A stretch of 64,000 nucleotides of DNA from an uncultured Muribaculaceae bacterium (GCA_910579035.1 CAJTSR010000010.1:33722-97721), one strand, 5' to 3'. Counted from the stretch's first letter, positions 42,860 through 51,590 are shown. Numbers and translations are program-made. The notes: generated by a model from the sequence alone, not told the origin.

Positions 42860-44287
42860 ATGAAGGAAAAGCCCCAGCGCTTGAGGAGCTTTGCTCCCCC
42901 TACCCGGGACAAAATTTTTATATGGAGTGCCGTGATTGCCGGATGTGGCATCATGGCTTTACTTGGTCGTCATGCCGCCATAACCCGTTTCGGCACAGAC
43001 GAATTTACCGGCAATGTTCTATTTGCCGTTTTCCTTATCCTCTCAATCGGTCTGTATTTCGGTTTCCAGTCGGTAATCGAAAGTCTGTTTGACAGATTAT
43101 CATCTCTTCTTCAGAGAAAAAAGAGAGTAGCCATTGCGAATACCGCTGCCGGAGAAGAGGTAGCCGTCGAATTACCCGACGAGCCTCAGGACACAATGGA
43201 CTACTCTGCCCCTACAATTCAGCAAGGAATTGAGGAGGATATGTTTTATCCTGATGATGATTACCCGGTAGATTATAGCGGTGGCGAAATCGTAGAGGAT
43301 GAAAATAGTGATGACGATGCCGGATATATTCTGATGAACGGTGAAAGAGTTTATGAAGGTCCTATTGACGAAGATGACGTTGTTTTCGTGGAGCTTGAAC
43401 ATAACATCAAAGAATACAGCAGTTTGCAGGAGCGAATAGAACTTCGGGGCGATTATCCTTATTTTGAGGACTATATCGGCGGACATTCAGTAGAAGAAGT
43501 GACCGAATCGGATGCCCTGTACAACGAATGGGTAAGCCTACAGCCCAAGCATATCAAGAAAGAACTGGAACTCGGCATTTATCGTGTACGTGCCTATCCT
43601 GAGTCTAACGACAAAATTGGCTGTTTCACAAAGACGGCGAAAGAAAACCGAATCAAGGAGGACAATGGCAATATCCGCATCGAGGAATGGGAAGAGGAAG
43701 CGTATATCTCCGCTAACGGTGACGTGTATTATCCTGACCAGCTGGAAGCCGCTATAAATGCGATGAAGTCTGACAATGAGCAGACTGAGATACAGAAGAA
43801 ACTTTTCTCACAGCATGAACTGTGTAATGCGGCTCACGAAGAACTCAAAGAGGAGGATATGAAATTCAGCATGGCTCAGATTGAGTTTCTTTGCGCCTAC
43901 ATCACCTACATGATGCAACCGTATCTTGATGCCGACGAATTACAGAAGCTTCATCACAACGCAAAGATCTGGACAGTTCATGCCATGCCTCCGTTTACCC
44001 CGGTAAATCTCCGAAGCAATCATCTGACAAAGGAAGATTTGAAACATTTAGGCTATAATGTCGGCAAGTTTCTCAGACTCCAGGGCGGAGTCATCGCACG
44101 ATTCGTCAAAAAGGTTTTTGAAAAACCGTTTGAAAGCACTCAGATCCGGACAATCGAACAGAAACTCCGAGAAAGCAAATCAACAAAAGAAAGAATCCCT
44201 ATCCATACCCGTGACCAGATGGACAAACTGTTCAAGCACTTCCAGCGTTATAGCAACATCAACTTAGACATACTTAACAGAGCCTGA
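42860..44287 (+). CDS. Two-TM protein with acidic linker, element backbone family
   Basis: A 475-residue protein. Two membrane segments lie at about 20-37 and 52-70, followed by an acidic linker (for example DMFYPDDDYPVDYSGGEIVE) and a helical domain (FLCAYITYMMQPYLDADEL to FESTQIRTIEQKL) that lines up with the element 1 protein at 22579. The role is unknown; conserved presence between integrase and mobilisation genes in both elements suggests a backbone function. A strong terminator follows. Confidence 0.75.
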   Translation: MKEKPQRLRSFAPPTRDKIFIWSAVIAGCGIMALLGRHAAITRFGTDEFTGNVLFAVFLILSIGLYFGFQSVIESLFDRLSSLLQRKKRVAIANTAAGEEVAVELPDEPQDTMDYSAPTIQQGIEEDMFYPDDDYPVDYSGGEIVEDENSDDDAGYILMNGERVYEGPIDEDDVVFVELEHNIKEYSSLQERIELRGDYPYFEDYIGGHSVEEVTESDALYNEWVSLQPKHIKKELELGIYRVRAYPESNDKIGCFTKTAKENRIKEDNGNIRIEEWEEEAYISANGDVYYPDQLEAAINAMKSDNEQTEIQKKLFSQHELCNAAHEELKEEDMKFSMAQIEFLCAYITYMMQPYLDADELQKLHHNAKIWTVHAMPPFTPVNLRSNHLTKEDLKHLGYNVGKFLRLQGGVIARFVKKVFEKPFESTQIRTIEQKLRESKSTKERIPIHTRDQMDKLFKHFQRYSNINLDILNRA

Positions 44288-44310
44288 AGATGGCTCTATT
44301 CCGTCATTTC

Positions 44311-44356
44311 AGCGGATAACAATGGCGCAATCGCCAAAGTTATCCGCTTTTCCTCT
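44311..44356. terminator. Terminator after two-TM gene
   Basis: AGCGGATAAC (44311-44320) pairs with GTTATCCGCT (44339-44348), and TGGCG-CAAT-CGCCA forms an inner stem; TTTTCC follows. Confidence 0.8.
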
Positions 44357-44415
44357 ATCGTAAATGTAGGATGCACCCATATAAGCCATTGCCCTTCAAC
44401 TATTTCCCGCGAATG

Positions 44416-44446
44416 CTTGTTATTGTAATACAAATACATTAACTTT
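44416..44446 (+). promoter_or_regulatory. Toxin-antitoxin promoter with palindromic operator
   Basis: TTG (44416-44418), 20 bases, TAACTTTG (44439-44446). The spacer contains the perfect 11-base palindrome TTGTAATACAA (44422-44432), a likely antitoxin binding site. Confidence 0.65.
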
Positions 44447-44466
44447 GCAGCATAAAATATTACGAT

Positions 44467-44724
44467 ATGGATATAGCACTTCCCAAAAAGAATCAGAGTT
44501 TCCGACTGCCGGTTGAGCTTATTGAACGGCTGCGCCAGCTTGCCAAGCGTCAGAACAGAAGTCTCAACAACTATGTAGAGACTCTGCTACTCGATGCCGC
44601 ATACAGTGAGCCTAATGAAATCACACTCGCGGCAATGAAGGAAGCCCAAAGTGGTGCATTGCGCAACTCCAAACCTCTTGATTTATCCTCAGTAGAAGCG
44701 ATGGAACGCTCCATGGGATTATGA
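44467..44724 (+). CDS. Ribbon-helix-helix antitoxin
   Basis: An 85-residue protein with an RHH N-terminus (NQSFRLPVELIERLRQLAKR, then QNRSLNNYVETLLL) and an unstructured toxin-binding C-terminus. Its end overlaps the toxin start by four bases (ATGA). The operon has its own promoter with a palindrome in the spacer and its own terminator, so it is a self-contained type II module. Confidence 0.85.
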   Translation: MDIALPKKNQSFRLPVELIERLRQLAKRQNRSLNNYVETLLLDAAYSEPNEITLAAMKEAQSGALRNSKPLDLSSVEAMERSMGL

Positions 44725-44996
44725 AGAAACTGCACCCTACCACCCAATACAAAAAGGATTACAAACGCTTCCGCAACAATCCCAATAAGCTGAAAAAGCT
44801 TATGACCGTCCTCAATATGCTTCAGTCGGAAATCAAGATTCCACCTGAATATTACCCGCATATGCTTAGCGGAAACTATGCCGGATATATGGAATGCCAT
44901 ATTGAAGGCGACTTTCTGCTTATTTGGTTTGACCCTGACACCGACCAAATAGACCTTGTCCGTCTCGGTTCTCATTCGGAACTTTTCAGACAATAA
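44721..44996 (+). CDS. YafQ/RelE-type mRNA interferase toxin
   Basis: A 91-residue toxin of the YafQ family. The conserved sequence features are LHPTTQYKKDYKRF at the start, EYYPHMLSGNYAGYMECHIEGDFLLIW and the C-terminal LVRLGSHSELF, carrying the histidines and the acidic residue expected for ribosome-dependent mRNA cleavage. It is coupled to the antitoxin gene. Likely stabilises element 2 or acts in phage defence. Confidence 0.9.
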   Translation: MKKLHPTTQYKKDYKRFRNNPNKLKKLMTVLNMLQSEIKIPPEYYPHMLSGNYAGYMECHIEGDFLLIWFDPDTDQIDLVRLGSHSELFRQ

Positions 44997-45041
44997 TCCT
45001 ATTCTATAAGACAATCCGGTCTAATTCAGAAAACGCATAAT

Positions 45042-45091
45042 AACGTCCGTAACTTGACGGCTTCCAACCGCAGGTTATGGACGTTTATTTC
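45042..45091 (+). terminator. Terminator after toxin-antitoxin pair
   Basis: AACGTCC (45042-45048) pairs with GGACGTT (45079-45085), with an inner TAAC/GTTA stem, then TATTTC. The following stretch to 45351 holds only short unconvincing frames. Confidence 0.7.
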
Positions 45092-45351
45092 TGCAAAAAA
45101 TCTTTTTTCTCTTGAAGATCTGTCCTGACTGCGAGGAAAACTTCGCTTATTACATCCACAATAAGTGCTACGACTCAAAAAGCAGATTGGTGATTTCAAT
45201 GTATTTTGGATACGTCGCCTACGGACGCGAGCTGTTCATTTGGGACTACAACATGGGGGCGAACAATTACCTGTTCCGCCTCATCAGACCCTCCGAACCC
45301 TCTCTACTTCGGAACTTTCCCCATCGGGAAGGCTCCCTTTTCATTGTCAAT

Positions 45352-45783
45352 TCATTTGCGATTTAAGCCCTTTTTCTCAAAAGCAAGATACGCAGTAGAA
45401 TCTGCCATCAATTTATCCCAATACTTAAAGATGTACTCAGGGTAGGGAGAATCACCTATATATAATTTTTCCAAACGACCGCCATACCATTTTTCAATTA
45501 ACTCCGGCAAGCAAATATATACAACATAATCTACTGCATTATTTTTCCATCGGCTCGGTACTGGCATTTTGGAAAAAATATCATAATCAAAATCTAAATT
45601 ACTCCGATTATAATGAAATAAATACAGATTATACCAATCTCTATATTCAGTTTTTACTATTTGTATAGCTATGTTGATATGAGGAATTCTAATGATTCCT
45701 TGATTATCAACATTTGCTCCTTTAATGGAGTCTCTTATGGTATATAAGTATGCCCAAAAGGGATCCAATTCTAATCCTGCCAT
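45352..45783 (-). CDS. Orphan hypothetical protein on the minus strand
   Basis: A 143-residue, aromatic-rich, AT-rich coding sequence (DPFWAYLYTIRDSIKG, NIAIQIVKTEYRDWYNLYLF, LPELIEKWYGGRLEK). It has a TATCTTTG -7 element on its strand at 45792-45799, 8 bases before the ATG. It is the only minus-strand gene in either element. The composition resembles small immunity or effector proteins of polymorphic systems, but I do not recognise it. Confidence 0.6.
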   Translation of the reverse strand: MAGLELDPFWAYLYTIRDSIKGANVDNQGIIRIPHINIAIQIVKTEYRDWYNLYLFHYNRSNLDFDYDIFSKMPVPSRWKNNAVDYVVYICLPELIEKWYGGRLEKLYIGDSPYPEYIFKYWDKLMADSTAYLAFEKKGLNRK

Positions 45784-45852
45784 AGTAAGTGCAAAGATAG
45801 TAATTTTCCTTGAAATTTTTGTCTTTTAGCCTCCTTATATAGTGGGAACTTC

Positions 45853-46215
45853 GTGGCAAAGTTAGTTTTAGCGAGGCGCATTTTCCCTGCGCTCGGCAAT
45901 GTAAACAAGTTTTCATTGCTCTCGTTTAACGGAAAAATTGCCATATCTAAGACCGCATACAACATCATGCTAAAAGGTTACGTCGGAGACTACGATTTCG
46001 ACCGCTCGACCGTTGATCGCGAGCTTGCCAAGAACGAAGGCAAGCAGGTCAACGTCCTTATCGACAACCTCGGCGGATCTCTCGCCACCGGCCTGTCTAT
46101 CTCCGCAGCCTTCAAGAACCACGGCAGTGTCAATTTGCATTTCGTGGGCCTCAATGCTTCCGCCGCAATCATCGCTTCGCTCAGTATTTCAACTTTCACT
46201 GCATTACGGGAGTGA
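45853..46215 (+). pseudogene. Truncated ClpP-like (prohead protease family) gene
   Basis: The frame from a GTG at 45853 contains KTAYNIMLKGYVGDYDFDRS, VNVLIDNLGGSLATGLSISA and NLHFVGLNASAAIIASL, the typical beta-strand plus glycine loop and active-site helix of phage-type ClpP proteases. The similarity stops just after the ASAAIIASL active-site segment, and the remaining catalytic His/Asp half is missing; only 10 unrelated residues follow. No continuation is seen in other frames. It is probably a remnant of a phage or cargo gene, so not active. Confidence 0.6.
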
Positions 46216-46315
46216 CTCTCCTAAAACACCACAAAATCACTCCATCTCTCCAATTTTCACCATACAAATAATTTCTTCTTTTCATTGCTGTTTCTCAGCA
46301 GGTTAGCACTTGCCA

Positions 46316-46379
46316 AGCGGTTATTTTGAGGGAGTGAGAATGGTTAATTTGATAACCGCTAACTCACTACTTTACTTTG
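46316..46379 (+). promoter_or_regulatory. Promoter with overlapping inverted repeat before small HTH gene
   Basis: AGCGGTTAT (46316-46324) and ATAACCGCT (46352-46360) are perfect 9-base arms. TTTG (46348-46351), 20 bases, TTACTTTG (46372-46379) form the promoter, so the right arm overlaps its spacer. A DNA-binding protein here would repress the genes that follow. Confidence 0.6.
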
Positions 46380-46418
46380 CGTTACAATTTCAGAATAACT
46401 TCTAAAACGCAAAATAAA

Positions 46419-46805
46419 ATGGAAACACCCCCAATCACTTTCGACCAACTGCCACATGTGGTAAGCGGTCTCTCCGAAAAACTCGACCGAGTGCTCGATA
46501 TACTTGAAAAGGTCGGCATCGCCAACCCCATCAAGAATGTCAAGCCCTCACGCAGACTCGTGTATGCGAAAGAGGCTTGCCAGATAATAGGCAAGTCACT
46601 TTCGAGTCTCTACCGTGGCATCAAAGCTCCGAATGATCCCATTCCGAGCTACAAGCGCGGCAAACTCCTCTATTTCTATGAGGATGAACTATACGCATGG
46701 ATAGAGAATGGTCGCAAACATTCCGTTGCGCCCACTCTCGCCGAGACAGCGGCTGCCATCACAGCCGGAATGAAACGCCGTCCACGTGGAGGGTATAATT
46801 TCTAA
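46419..46805 (+). CDS. Small helix-turn-helix (HTH_17-type) protein
   Basis: A 128-residue homologue of the element 1 protein at 24049: helical N-terminus (FDQLPHVVSGLSEKLDRVLD) and a winged helix (LVYAKEACQIIGKSLSSLYR, then KRGKLLYFYEDELYAW). It starts at METPPITFDQLP to match METSISFDKLP of the homologue. It lies 4 bases before the DUF3987 gene and may control it through the inverted repeat upstream. Confidence 0.85.
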   Translation: METPPITFDQLPHVVSGLSEKLDRVLDILEKVGIANPIKNVKPSRRLVYAKEACQIIGKSLSSLYRGIKAPNDPIPSYKRGKLLYFYEDELYAWIENGRKHSVAPTLAETAAAITAGMKRRPRGGYNF

Positions 46806-46809
46806 GCCT

Positions 46810-48198
46810 ATGGAAAGAGATTATACACCAACCCGGACAAACACATTCCCCATGCATGTATTTCCTGACAGATTACAGCGCATCATCCGGGAGCTGCATG
46901 ACAGCAACGGTTTCCCAGCCGATTATACTGCGGCCTCAATGATGGCTGCAATATCCGTAGCGATCGGCAACTCTCACCGCGTAGAGGTGAAACGCAACTG
47001 GCATGAATCAGTAATCCTATATATTGCGATTGTCGGTCGTCCCGGAGCCTGCAAGTCACATCCGCTGGCATTCGCCATGCAACCTCTCGTCAACGCCGAT
47101 TGGAAAAACAATCTGGACTACCAGAAAAAATATAGTGAGTACCAACAGGCGATGGCCATGAGCCGTAAAGAACGTGTTCACGCCGGGTTCGAGCAATTCC
47201 CGAAAGAGCCGAAGCGTCTGCGCTACCTTGTGTCGGATGTTACGCAGGAGGGGCTGAGCGCAATTCATTCCCACAATCCGAGAGGTCTATGCCTGTGGGT
47301 TGATGAACTGTCGGCATGGTTCAAGAACTTCACCCGCTATAATAATGGCTCCGAGGAACAATTCTGGCTGTCGGCGTTCAACGGCAGCACGACAATGTCC
47401 GACCGCAAGAACTCGCAGAACTCCATCTTTATCAAGCGACCGTTCATCTCGGTTGTCGGGACAATTCAGAAACGTCTGCTTACTGAACTTGCCAACGGCG
47501 AGAGGACAGCTAACGGATTTATCGACCGAATCCTATTCGCCATGTCGGAGTCATCCGGCAAACCCAAATGGCGTGAAGAAGAGGTAAGCGAAGATCTCGA
47601 TAAGGCCTGGGCATCCATACTTGATGCCATTCTCTCAATGGAGTGCCGACTCGATGATGACGGTGAGCCGATACCCGTAATTTTGCGGTTCACATCGGAT
47701 GCAAAACAGTTGCTGTACGAATGGCAACACCGGAATGCCGAGATGTGCGACAACGAGATGAACGACACTGTGGTCAGTTTCTTCTGCAAGCTTGAAATCT
47801 ACATCATCCGTTTCAGTCTGCTTCTACGAATAGTACGCTGGGCCTGCGAGGTCGAACAGTCAACACCCACAGAAATCGGAGATGGCGATGTGGCTGGAGC
47901 AATTGAACTGGCTGAGTATTTCCGAAGCAACGCACTCAGTGTTCTCACCTGCATCAGTGAAGAAAAACTTAACGAACTGCACCGCACGGTATATGACCAC
48001 CTTGCCGAAGAGTTCTCAACCGCCGACGGCATCCGTGTGGCCACACGATTCGGGATGAAGGGCCATACGTTCAAGATGTTTCTCACCCGCAATCTCAACA
48101 CTCTCTTTCGCCGGGTCCGCCAAGGTCTCTATCGTAAGCAGTCATGTTACTCCGCTAACAATGTTACCACAACTGAAAATGAAAGCGAATCAGAGTAA
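46810..48198 (+). CDS. DUF3987 P-loop protein
   Basis: A 462-residue homologue of the 24429 protein with P-loop VGRPGACKSHPLAF (Gly76 to Ser83) and LCLWVDELSAWFKNF as Walker B-like segment. I start at MERDYTPTRT; the ATG 24 bases upstream would overlap the preceding gene. Probably acts in replication or processing of the excised element; the exact activity of DUF3987 is not established. Confidence 0.85.
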   Translation: MERDYTPTRTNTFPMHVFPDRLQRIIRELHDSNGFPADYTAASMMAAISVAIGNSHRVEVKRNWHESVILYIAIVGRPGACKSHPLAFAMQPLVNADWKNNLDYQKKYSEYQQAMAMSRKERVHAGFEQFPKEPKRLRYLVSDVTQEGLSAIHSHNPRGLCLWVDELSAWFKNFTRYNNGSEEQFWLSAFNGSTTMSDRKNSQNSIFIKRPFISVVGTIQKRLLTELANGERTANGFIDRILFAMSESSGKPKWREEEVSEDLDKAWASILDAILSMECRLDDDGEPIPVILRFTSDAKQLLYEWQHRNAEMCDNEMNDTVVSFFCKLEIYIIRFSLLLRIVRWACEVEQSTPTEIGDGDVAGAIELAEYFRSNALSVLTCISEEKLNELHRTVYDHLAEEFSTADGIRVATRFGMKGHTFKMFLTRNLNTLFRRVRQGLYRKQSCYSANNVTTTENESESE

Positions 48199-48335
48199 CC
48201 AAACGTTTGCCGGCACCGACACATCCAGTAAACGAATGTGGCCACGCATCCGAGACATGCCAACACCACGGCACTCCGTGTAATCCAAACAACACCAAAG
48301 TCAAACCGAGCGCAAGCTCATAAAAAGTTCAAAAC

Positions 48336-48746
48336 GTGAAAACTGAAAAATCCCCAGATCCTCAGTCATCCGAAATGACCGGTATGTCTAACAATTCAAT
48401 TTTCTCTGAATCTATGGAAGATCCCACCACTCCCGATGTCCAGGCTATAGCAGGACAGAGCGATACCGCTCAACCCAAGTCTAACCGTCCCACCGCCAAG
48501 CAGCGCAAAAGCGACCTCGAAGATTACCGCAAGGCATACTTCGGTCTGATTAAGCTCGGCAAGGACAACAAGCATCAGGTGGCAATCAGCAACGACACGT
48601 TTGACCGTGTCGAGCGTATCGCCCGATTCTTCGGCGGCCCCAGTTACAGCGTCAGCAACTTTGTCGAGCATATCATAAACGAGCATCTCGACAACAACTC
48701 AGCCAACTACGAGAGTTGGTTCACTGTAATCAGTAAATCGTTCTGA
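48336..48746 (+). CDS. DUF3408 protein (RHH-like mobilisation regulator)
   Basis: A 136-residue protein with a polar, disordered N-terminal half and the DUF3408 C-terminal domain: VAISNDTFDRVERIARFFGG then YSVSNFVEHIINEHL. Such proteins lie before mobilisation genes on many Bacteroidales conjugative elements and look like DNA-binding partners. The GTG at 48336 is one option; ATG 48378 or 48384 is as plausible. Element 1 has no counterpart in this position. Confidence 0.75.
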   Translation: MKTEKSPDPQSSEMTGMSNNSIFSESMEDPTTPDVQAIAGQSDTAQPKSNRPTAKQRKSDLEDYRKAYFGLIKLGKDNKHQVAISNDTFDRVERIARFFGGPSYSVSNFVEHIINEHLDNNSANYESWFTVISKSF

Positions 48747-48868
48747 CCACTGGCTAAAAGCAGTGGAATGGCGGAGCCATCGGCAACGCCGGTATCCGGA
48801 AAAACCTGATAAGGTTTGGAGGATAGCAAGGTAGTGGCAATGTAAACATTCCCGACCTTGCATCCTCC
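48747..48868 (+). other. Candidate oriT region of element 2
   Basis: Three hairpins precede mobC: CCACTG-8-CAGTGG (48747-48766), AAACCT-4-AGGTTT (48802-48817) and a long stem GGAGGAT-A-GCAAGGT with ACCTTGC-ATCCTCC (48818-48868). This mirrors the hairpin cluster before mobC in element 1, as expected for a transfer origin. Confidence 0.5.
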
Positions 48869-48896
48869 GTTACCGGGCGGCTGGAGTCCGTTCCCG

Positions 48897-49295
48897 ATGG
48901 TCACAATGTCAAATCTCAAAATTCCGAAAATGACTTTTGCAAAAAGAAAGAAGGCTCCTCCGGGAGCTGTAAAGGAGTCAGACAAGACAATTGTTGTCAG
49001 CGTCAGACTTAAAAATGAACAGTATCAGATCGCGCTTGAAAAATGCTGCAAATCCGGCAGAAAGCTGTCTGACTATTGGCGATGCGCCTTGACAAAATCC
49101 GAGGTAATACAGGTTGCCCAACCCGAAGACATGGAACTTTTGCGCCAGATCGGAAGCATGGCAAACAATCTCAATCAGCTTGCGAAGAAAGCCAACGAAG
49201 GTGGTTTCAAACTCGTTCAATGGTCGCTCGACAAGCTGAGCAAAGAGATAAAATCACTTTACACTAAGCTGTCGCATGATTGGAGGCATCACTAA
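48897..49295 (+). CDS. mobC: MobC-like mobilisation accessory protein
   Basis: A 132-residue basic protein with an RHH-like strand-helix segment (TIVVSVRLKNEQYQIALEKC, then GRKLSDYWRCAL) and the MobC block SMANNLNQLAKKAN. It overlaps the relaxase by 20 bases. The start may be 48897, 48906 or 48930; the conserved part begins after all three. It should bind the hairpin region upstream. Confidence 0.85.
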   Translation: MVTMSNLKIPKMTFAKRKKAPPGAVKESDKTIVVSVRLKNEQYQIALEKCCKSGRKLSDYWRCALTKSEVIQVAQPEDMELLRQIGSMANNLNQLAKKANEGGFKLVQWSLDKLSKEIKSLYTKLSHDWRHH

Positions 49296-50250
49296 AGGAA
49301 GCTGTTTCTCCGGCTGCGTGGAGTATGTTCTAGCGCTGAAAGAGGAAAATAAGGACGCGCGATTACTCTATTCAGAGGGTCTCTTGACCGACACTCCGAA
49401 AGATATTATCGACGGTTTCGAGTGCCAGCGACATCTCAACAGTCGCGTCCAGCATTGGTGCGGACACATTTCTCTATCCTATTCGCCGGAGGATTCGGCA
49501 CGGCTTCCAGATGATGCCATGGTGAAACTCGCGCTGGAATATATGGAGAAAATGGGCATCAAGAACACCCAGTTTATCATAGCGCGCCATCTGGATAAAG
49601 AGCATCCGCACTGCCATATCGTCTATAATCGAGTGGATAATGACGGCAGATGTGTGAGCGACAGTTACGAATATTACCGCAGCAACGCCATCTGCAAGGA
49701 GCTTAAAAAGAAGTATGGCCTGACCTTCGGCGAGAACAAGGACAAGGTGAAAGTCGACCGTCTGAAAGGTCGTTCAAAGACTCGTCAGGAGATTTATCTG
49801 GCGGTTCAGGTTGCCAAACGGACAGCAAAAGACTGGACTACTTTCCAACGCGAATTGGCTCAGAAAGGTATCTCCGTGAAAAAGAAATTTCACCGGAACT
49901 CGACTGAAGTCGAAGACTTATCCTATACGAAGGATGGCCGGAAGTTCAAGGCTTCGCAGATTGACCGGGACGGCAGATGCTCTTATGCCATAATCTGCAA
50001 GGCACTCGAAAGGAATAAAAACCGTCAGGCTCAACCGGCGGCTTCCGCACCGAAACAGATGCAATCCCGACCCAAACATGAGCCCGGCGCCATTGGCAAA
50101 GCCATCGAAGCCGGAGCCGATATTGCCGAAAACCTCGGCAACGCAATCGGCGGACTCTTCCAAGTCGGCCCTGCCTACGACCCGGAAGAGGAGGCGTTCA
50201 TCCGGGAGATGAAACGCCGCCAAAAGAGAAAAAGAGGCAGAAGTCTGTAA
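49276..50250 (+). CDS. Relaxase (MobP-like mobilisation nuclease)
   Basis: A 324-residue relaxase homologous to the 26512 protein. The metal site is RHLDKEHPHCHIVYNRV (His105, Asp107, His110, His112, His114), the likely nicking Tyr is Tyr17 (CVEYVLA), and a basic C-terminal tail ends KRRQKRKRGRSL. As in element 1 there is no helicase domain or coupling protein nearby. Confidence 0.92.
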   Translation: MIGGITKGSCFSGCVEYVLALKEENKDARLLYSEGLLTDTPKDIIDGFECQRHLNSRVQHWCGHISLSYSPEDSARLPDDAMVKLALEYMEKMGIKNTQFIIARHLDKEHPHCHIVYNRVDNDGRCVSDSYEYYRSNAICKELKKKYGLTFGENKDKVKVDRLKGRSKTRQEIYLAVQVAKRTAKDWTTFQRELAQKGISVKKKFHRNSTEVEDLSYTKDGRKFKASQIDRDGRCSYAIICKALERNKNRQAQPAASAPKQMQSRPKHEPGAIGKAIEAGADIAENLGNAIGGLFQVGPAYDPEEEAFIREMKRRQKRKRGRSL

Positions 50251-50268
50251 TTTCAAAAACTGAAAAAA

Positions 50269-50948
50269 GTGAAACAAGAATTTGAAAATTCGCCGGAGAA
50301 CTATCTCCAAAACATCGCTGATGACCTCAGCAGCATCAGCGGAACCTGCAACGAAATCAAAGAAACGCAGCTCAACTGCGCAACCACCGACGACCTAAAC
50401 AATCTGAGCACATCGGTAACGTCAGCCGTCACTGAGAAAGTCGATGAGATGAAAACATCAATCGAAAAGCAGACCAAGGCAGTCGGCGGAATCGGAAGTG
50501 ATCTGACCACAACGGTCAATGACCTGAAGACTGAAATCACCGAAAAGATTGACAATTTCACCGCCAATCCTCCGGTGCAGAAAGTCGAAAAGACCATACG
50601 CATTGCCAAGGAAACGTGGCAGATCTATCTCTCGATGTTCATCTCGGTGTTCACCCTGATGTTCTTCGGAGCCACGACAATCTGGCAGGAAGCCCGCATT
50701 GAAAAGGCCCGCATCTCCGACATCAAGTATCACTACATTCTGATGCACGGCGGAGTCGGATCCGAAGGACTTGACAGCATCGAGAGCTGGTTTCGCGACC
50801 CGGAGCGCGTCAAGCAAATCGAGAAAGAGGTGAAAGCCTACGAAGACCTGTGCAGGAAACCGCCCGCGCTCTCGACCAGAAGCAGCGCATCGAAGAAAAA
50901 ATCAACGAACTCAATTCAAAAACCACAAACAAAAACTCAAGAAAATGA
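50269..50948 (+). pseudogene. Coiled-coil TM protein, frameshifted near its C-terminus
   Basis: The homologue of the 27447 gene: coiled coil, VQKVEKTIRIAKETWQ, one TM (about 120-140) and GLDSIESWFRDPERVK. The original frame is followed to about 50849; in the +2-shifted frame the expected ending (KQRIEEKINELNS, compare ERDRLNNEINELNS in element 1) continues to a TGA at 50946-50948 that overlaps the next ATG. One base seems lost at 50848-50852. Without the shift the frame runs to 51042 with an unrelated Ser/Lys/Gln-rich tail. The start is a GTG at 50269. Confidence 0.7.
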
Positions 50949-51463
50949 AGACACTCAACAACCTCAACCAACTTCTCTCCCGTGTAAAAACCATCTTCGG
51001 CCGCAACCGCAAGGCTACACCGGCAGCCAGCACTCCACTTGAAGCAGAGCCGCCCACCGGCATCGCGTCCGTAAGCGACCCTCGCCTCAGCGCAGCCTTC
51101 GCCGACATCGAGAAATATCTCGCCGACAACTACGGTACCCCGGTAGCCAAACTGCGCTATCAGGACTACACCAATGGCGTCACTCTTACATCCGAAGATG
51201 CAACGTTTGCAGTATCGCTCGTAATCCTGACAGCCACAAACGGAGCTGCACATCTCCCCGACAACGTGTTGCTGCTCGGCGGAGTCACCTCGACCAACGA
51301 TGTAAAATGGCTCGCCGCAGAGCTGAAAAAGTTCACCAACCTCCTTATGCAACTCTGCCCCAAGCACCGCATCCAGCACCTCGCCTTTGCCTTCGACAAG
51401 ACCGAGAGTGATGATCCCCACATCGTCAAAGAAGCCGACGTCACCTGCATCCGCCTCTATTAA
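50945..51463 (+). CDS. Small conserved element protein, backbone end
   Basis: A 172-residue protein, unrecognised. The N-terminal 50 residues are basic and polar; the rest (AAFADIEKYLADNYGTPVAK, DYTNGVTLTSEDATFAVSLV) is a mixed alpha/beta domain that may be distantly related to the paired proteins at 28259 and 28681, which hold the same place in element 1. It is followed by the backbone terminator. Confidence 0.7.
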   Translation: MKTLNNLNQLLSRVKTIFGRNRKATPAASTPLEAEPPTGIASVSDPRLSAAFADIEKYLADNYGTPVAKLRYQDYTNGVTLTSEDATFAVSLVILTATNGAAHLPDNVLLLGGVTSTNDVKWLAAELKKFTNLLMQLCPKHRIQHLAFAFDKTESDDPHIVKEADVTCIRLY

Positions 51464-51478
51464 AAGGAAATCCCACCC

Positions 51479-51520
51479 AACGCCCCGACAAGACTCACCC
51501 TCTTGCCGGGGCGTTCTAAC
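51479..51520 (+). terminator. Terminator closing the element 2 backbone
   Basis: AACGCCCCG (51479-51487) pairs with CGGGGCGTT (51507-51515), with an inner CAAGA/TCTTG stem, then CTAACCTTCC. Counterpart of 29131 in element 1. Confidence 0.8.
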
Positions 51521-51590
51521 CTTCCAATCTCTTGCATTACACTATAGTTCAAGCAACTACACATAATATTGTCTTGTCATCATATTTATC

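Noticed and set aside
45112..45366. 84-codon frame after the toxin-antitoxin terminator
   Set aside because: It would need a TTG start, has no homology I recognise and overlaps the end of the better supported minus-strand gene.
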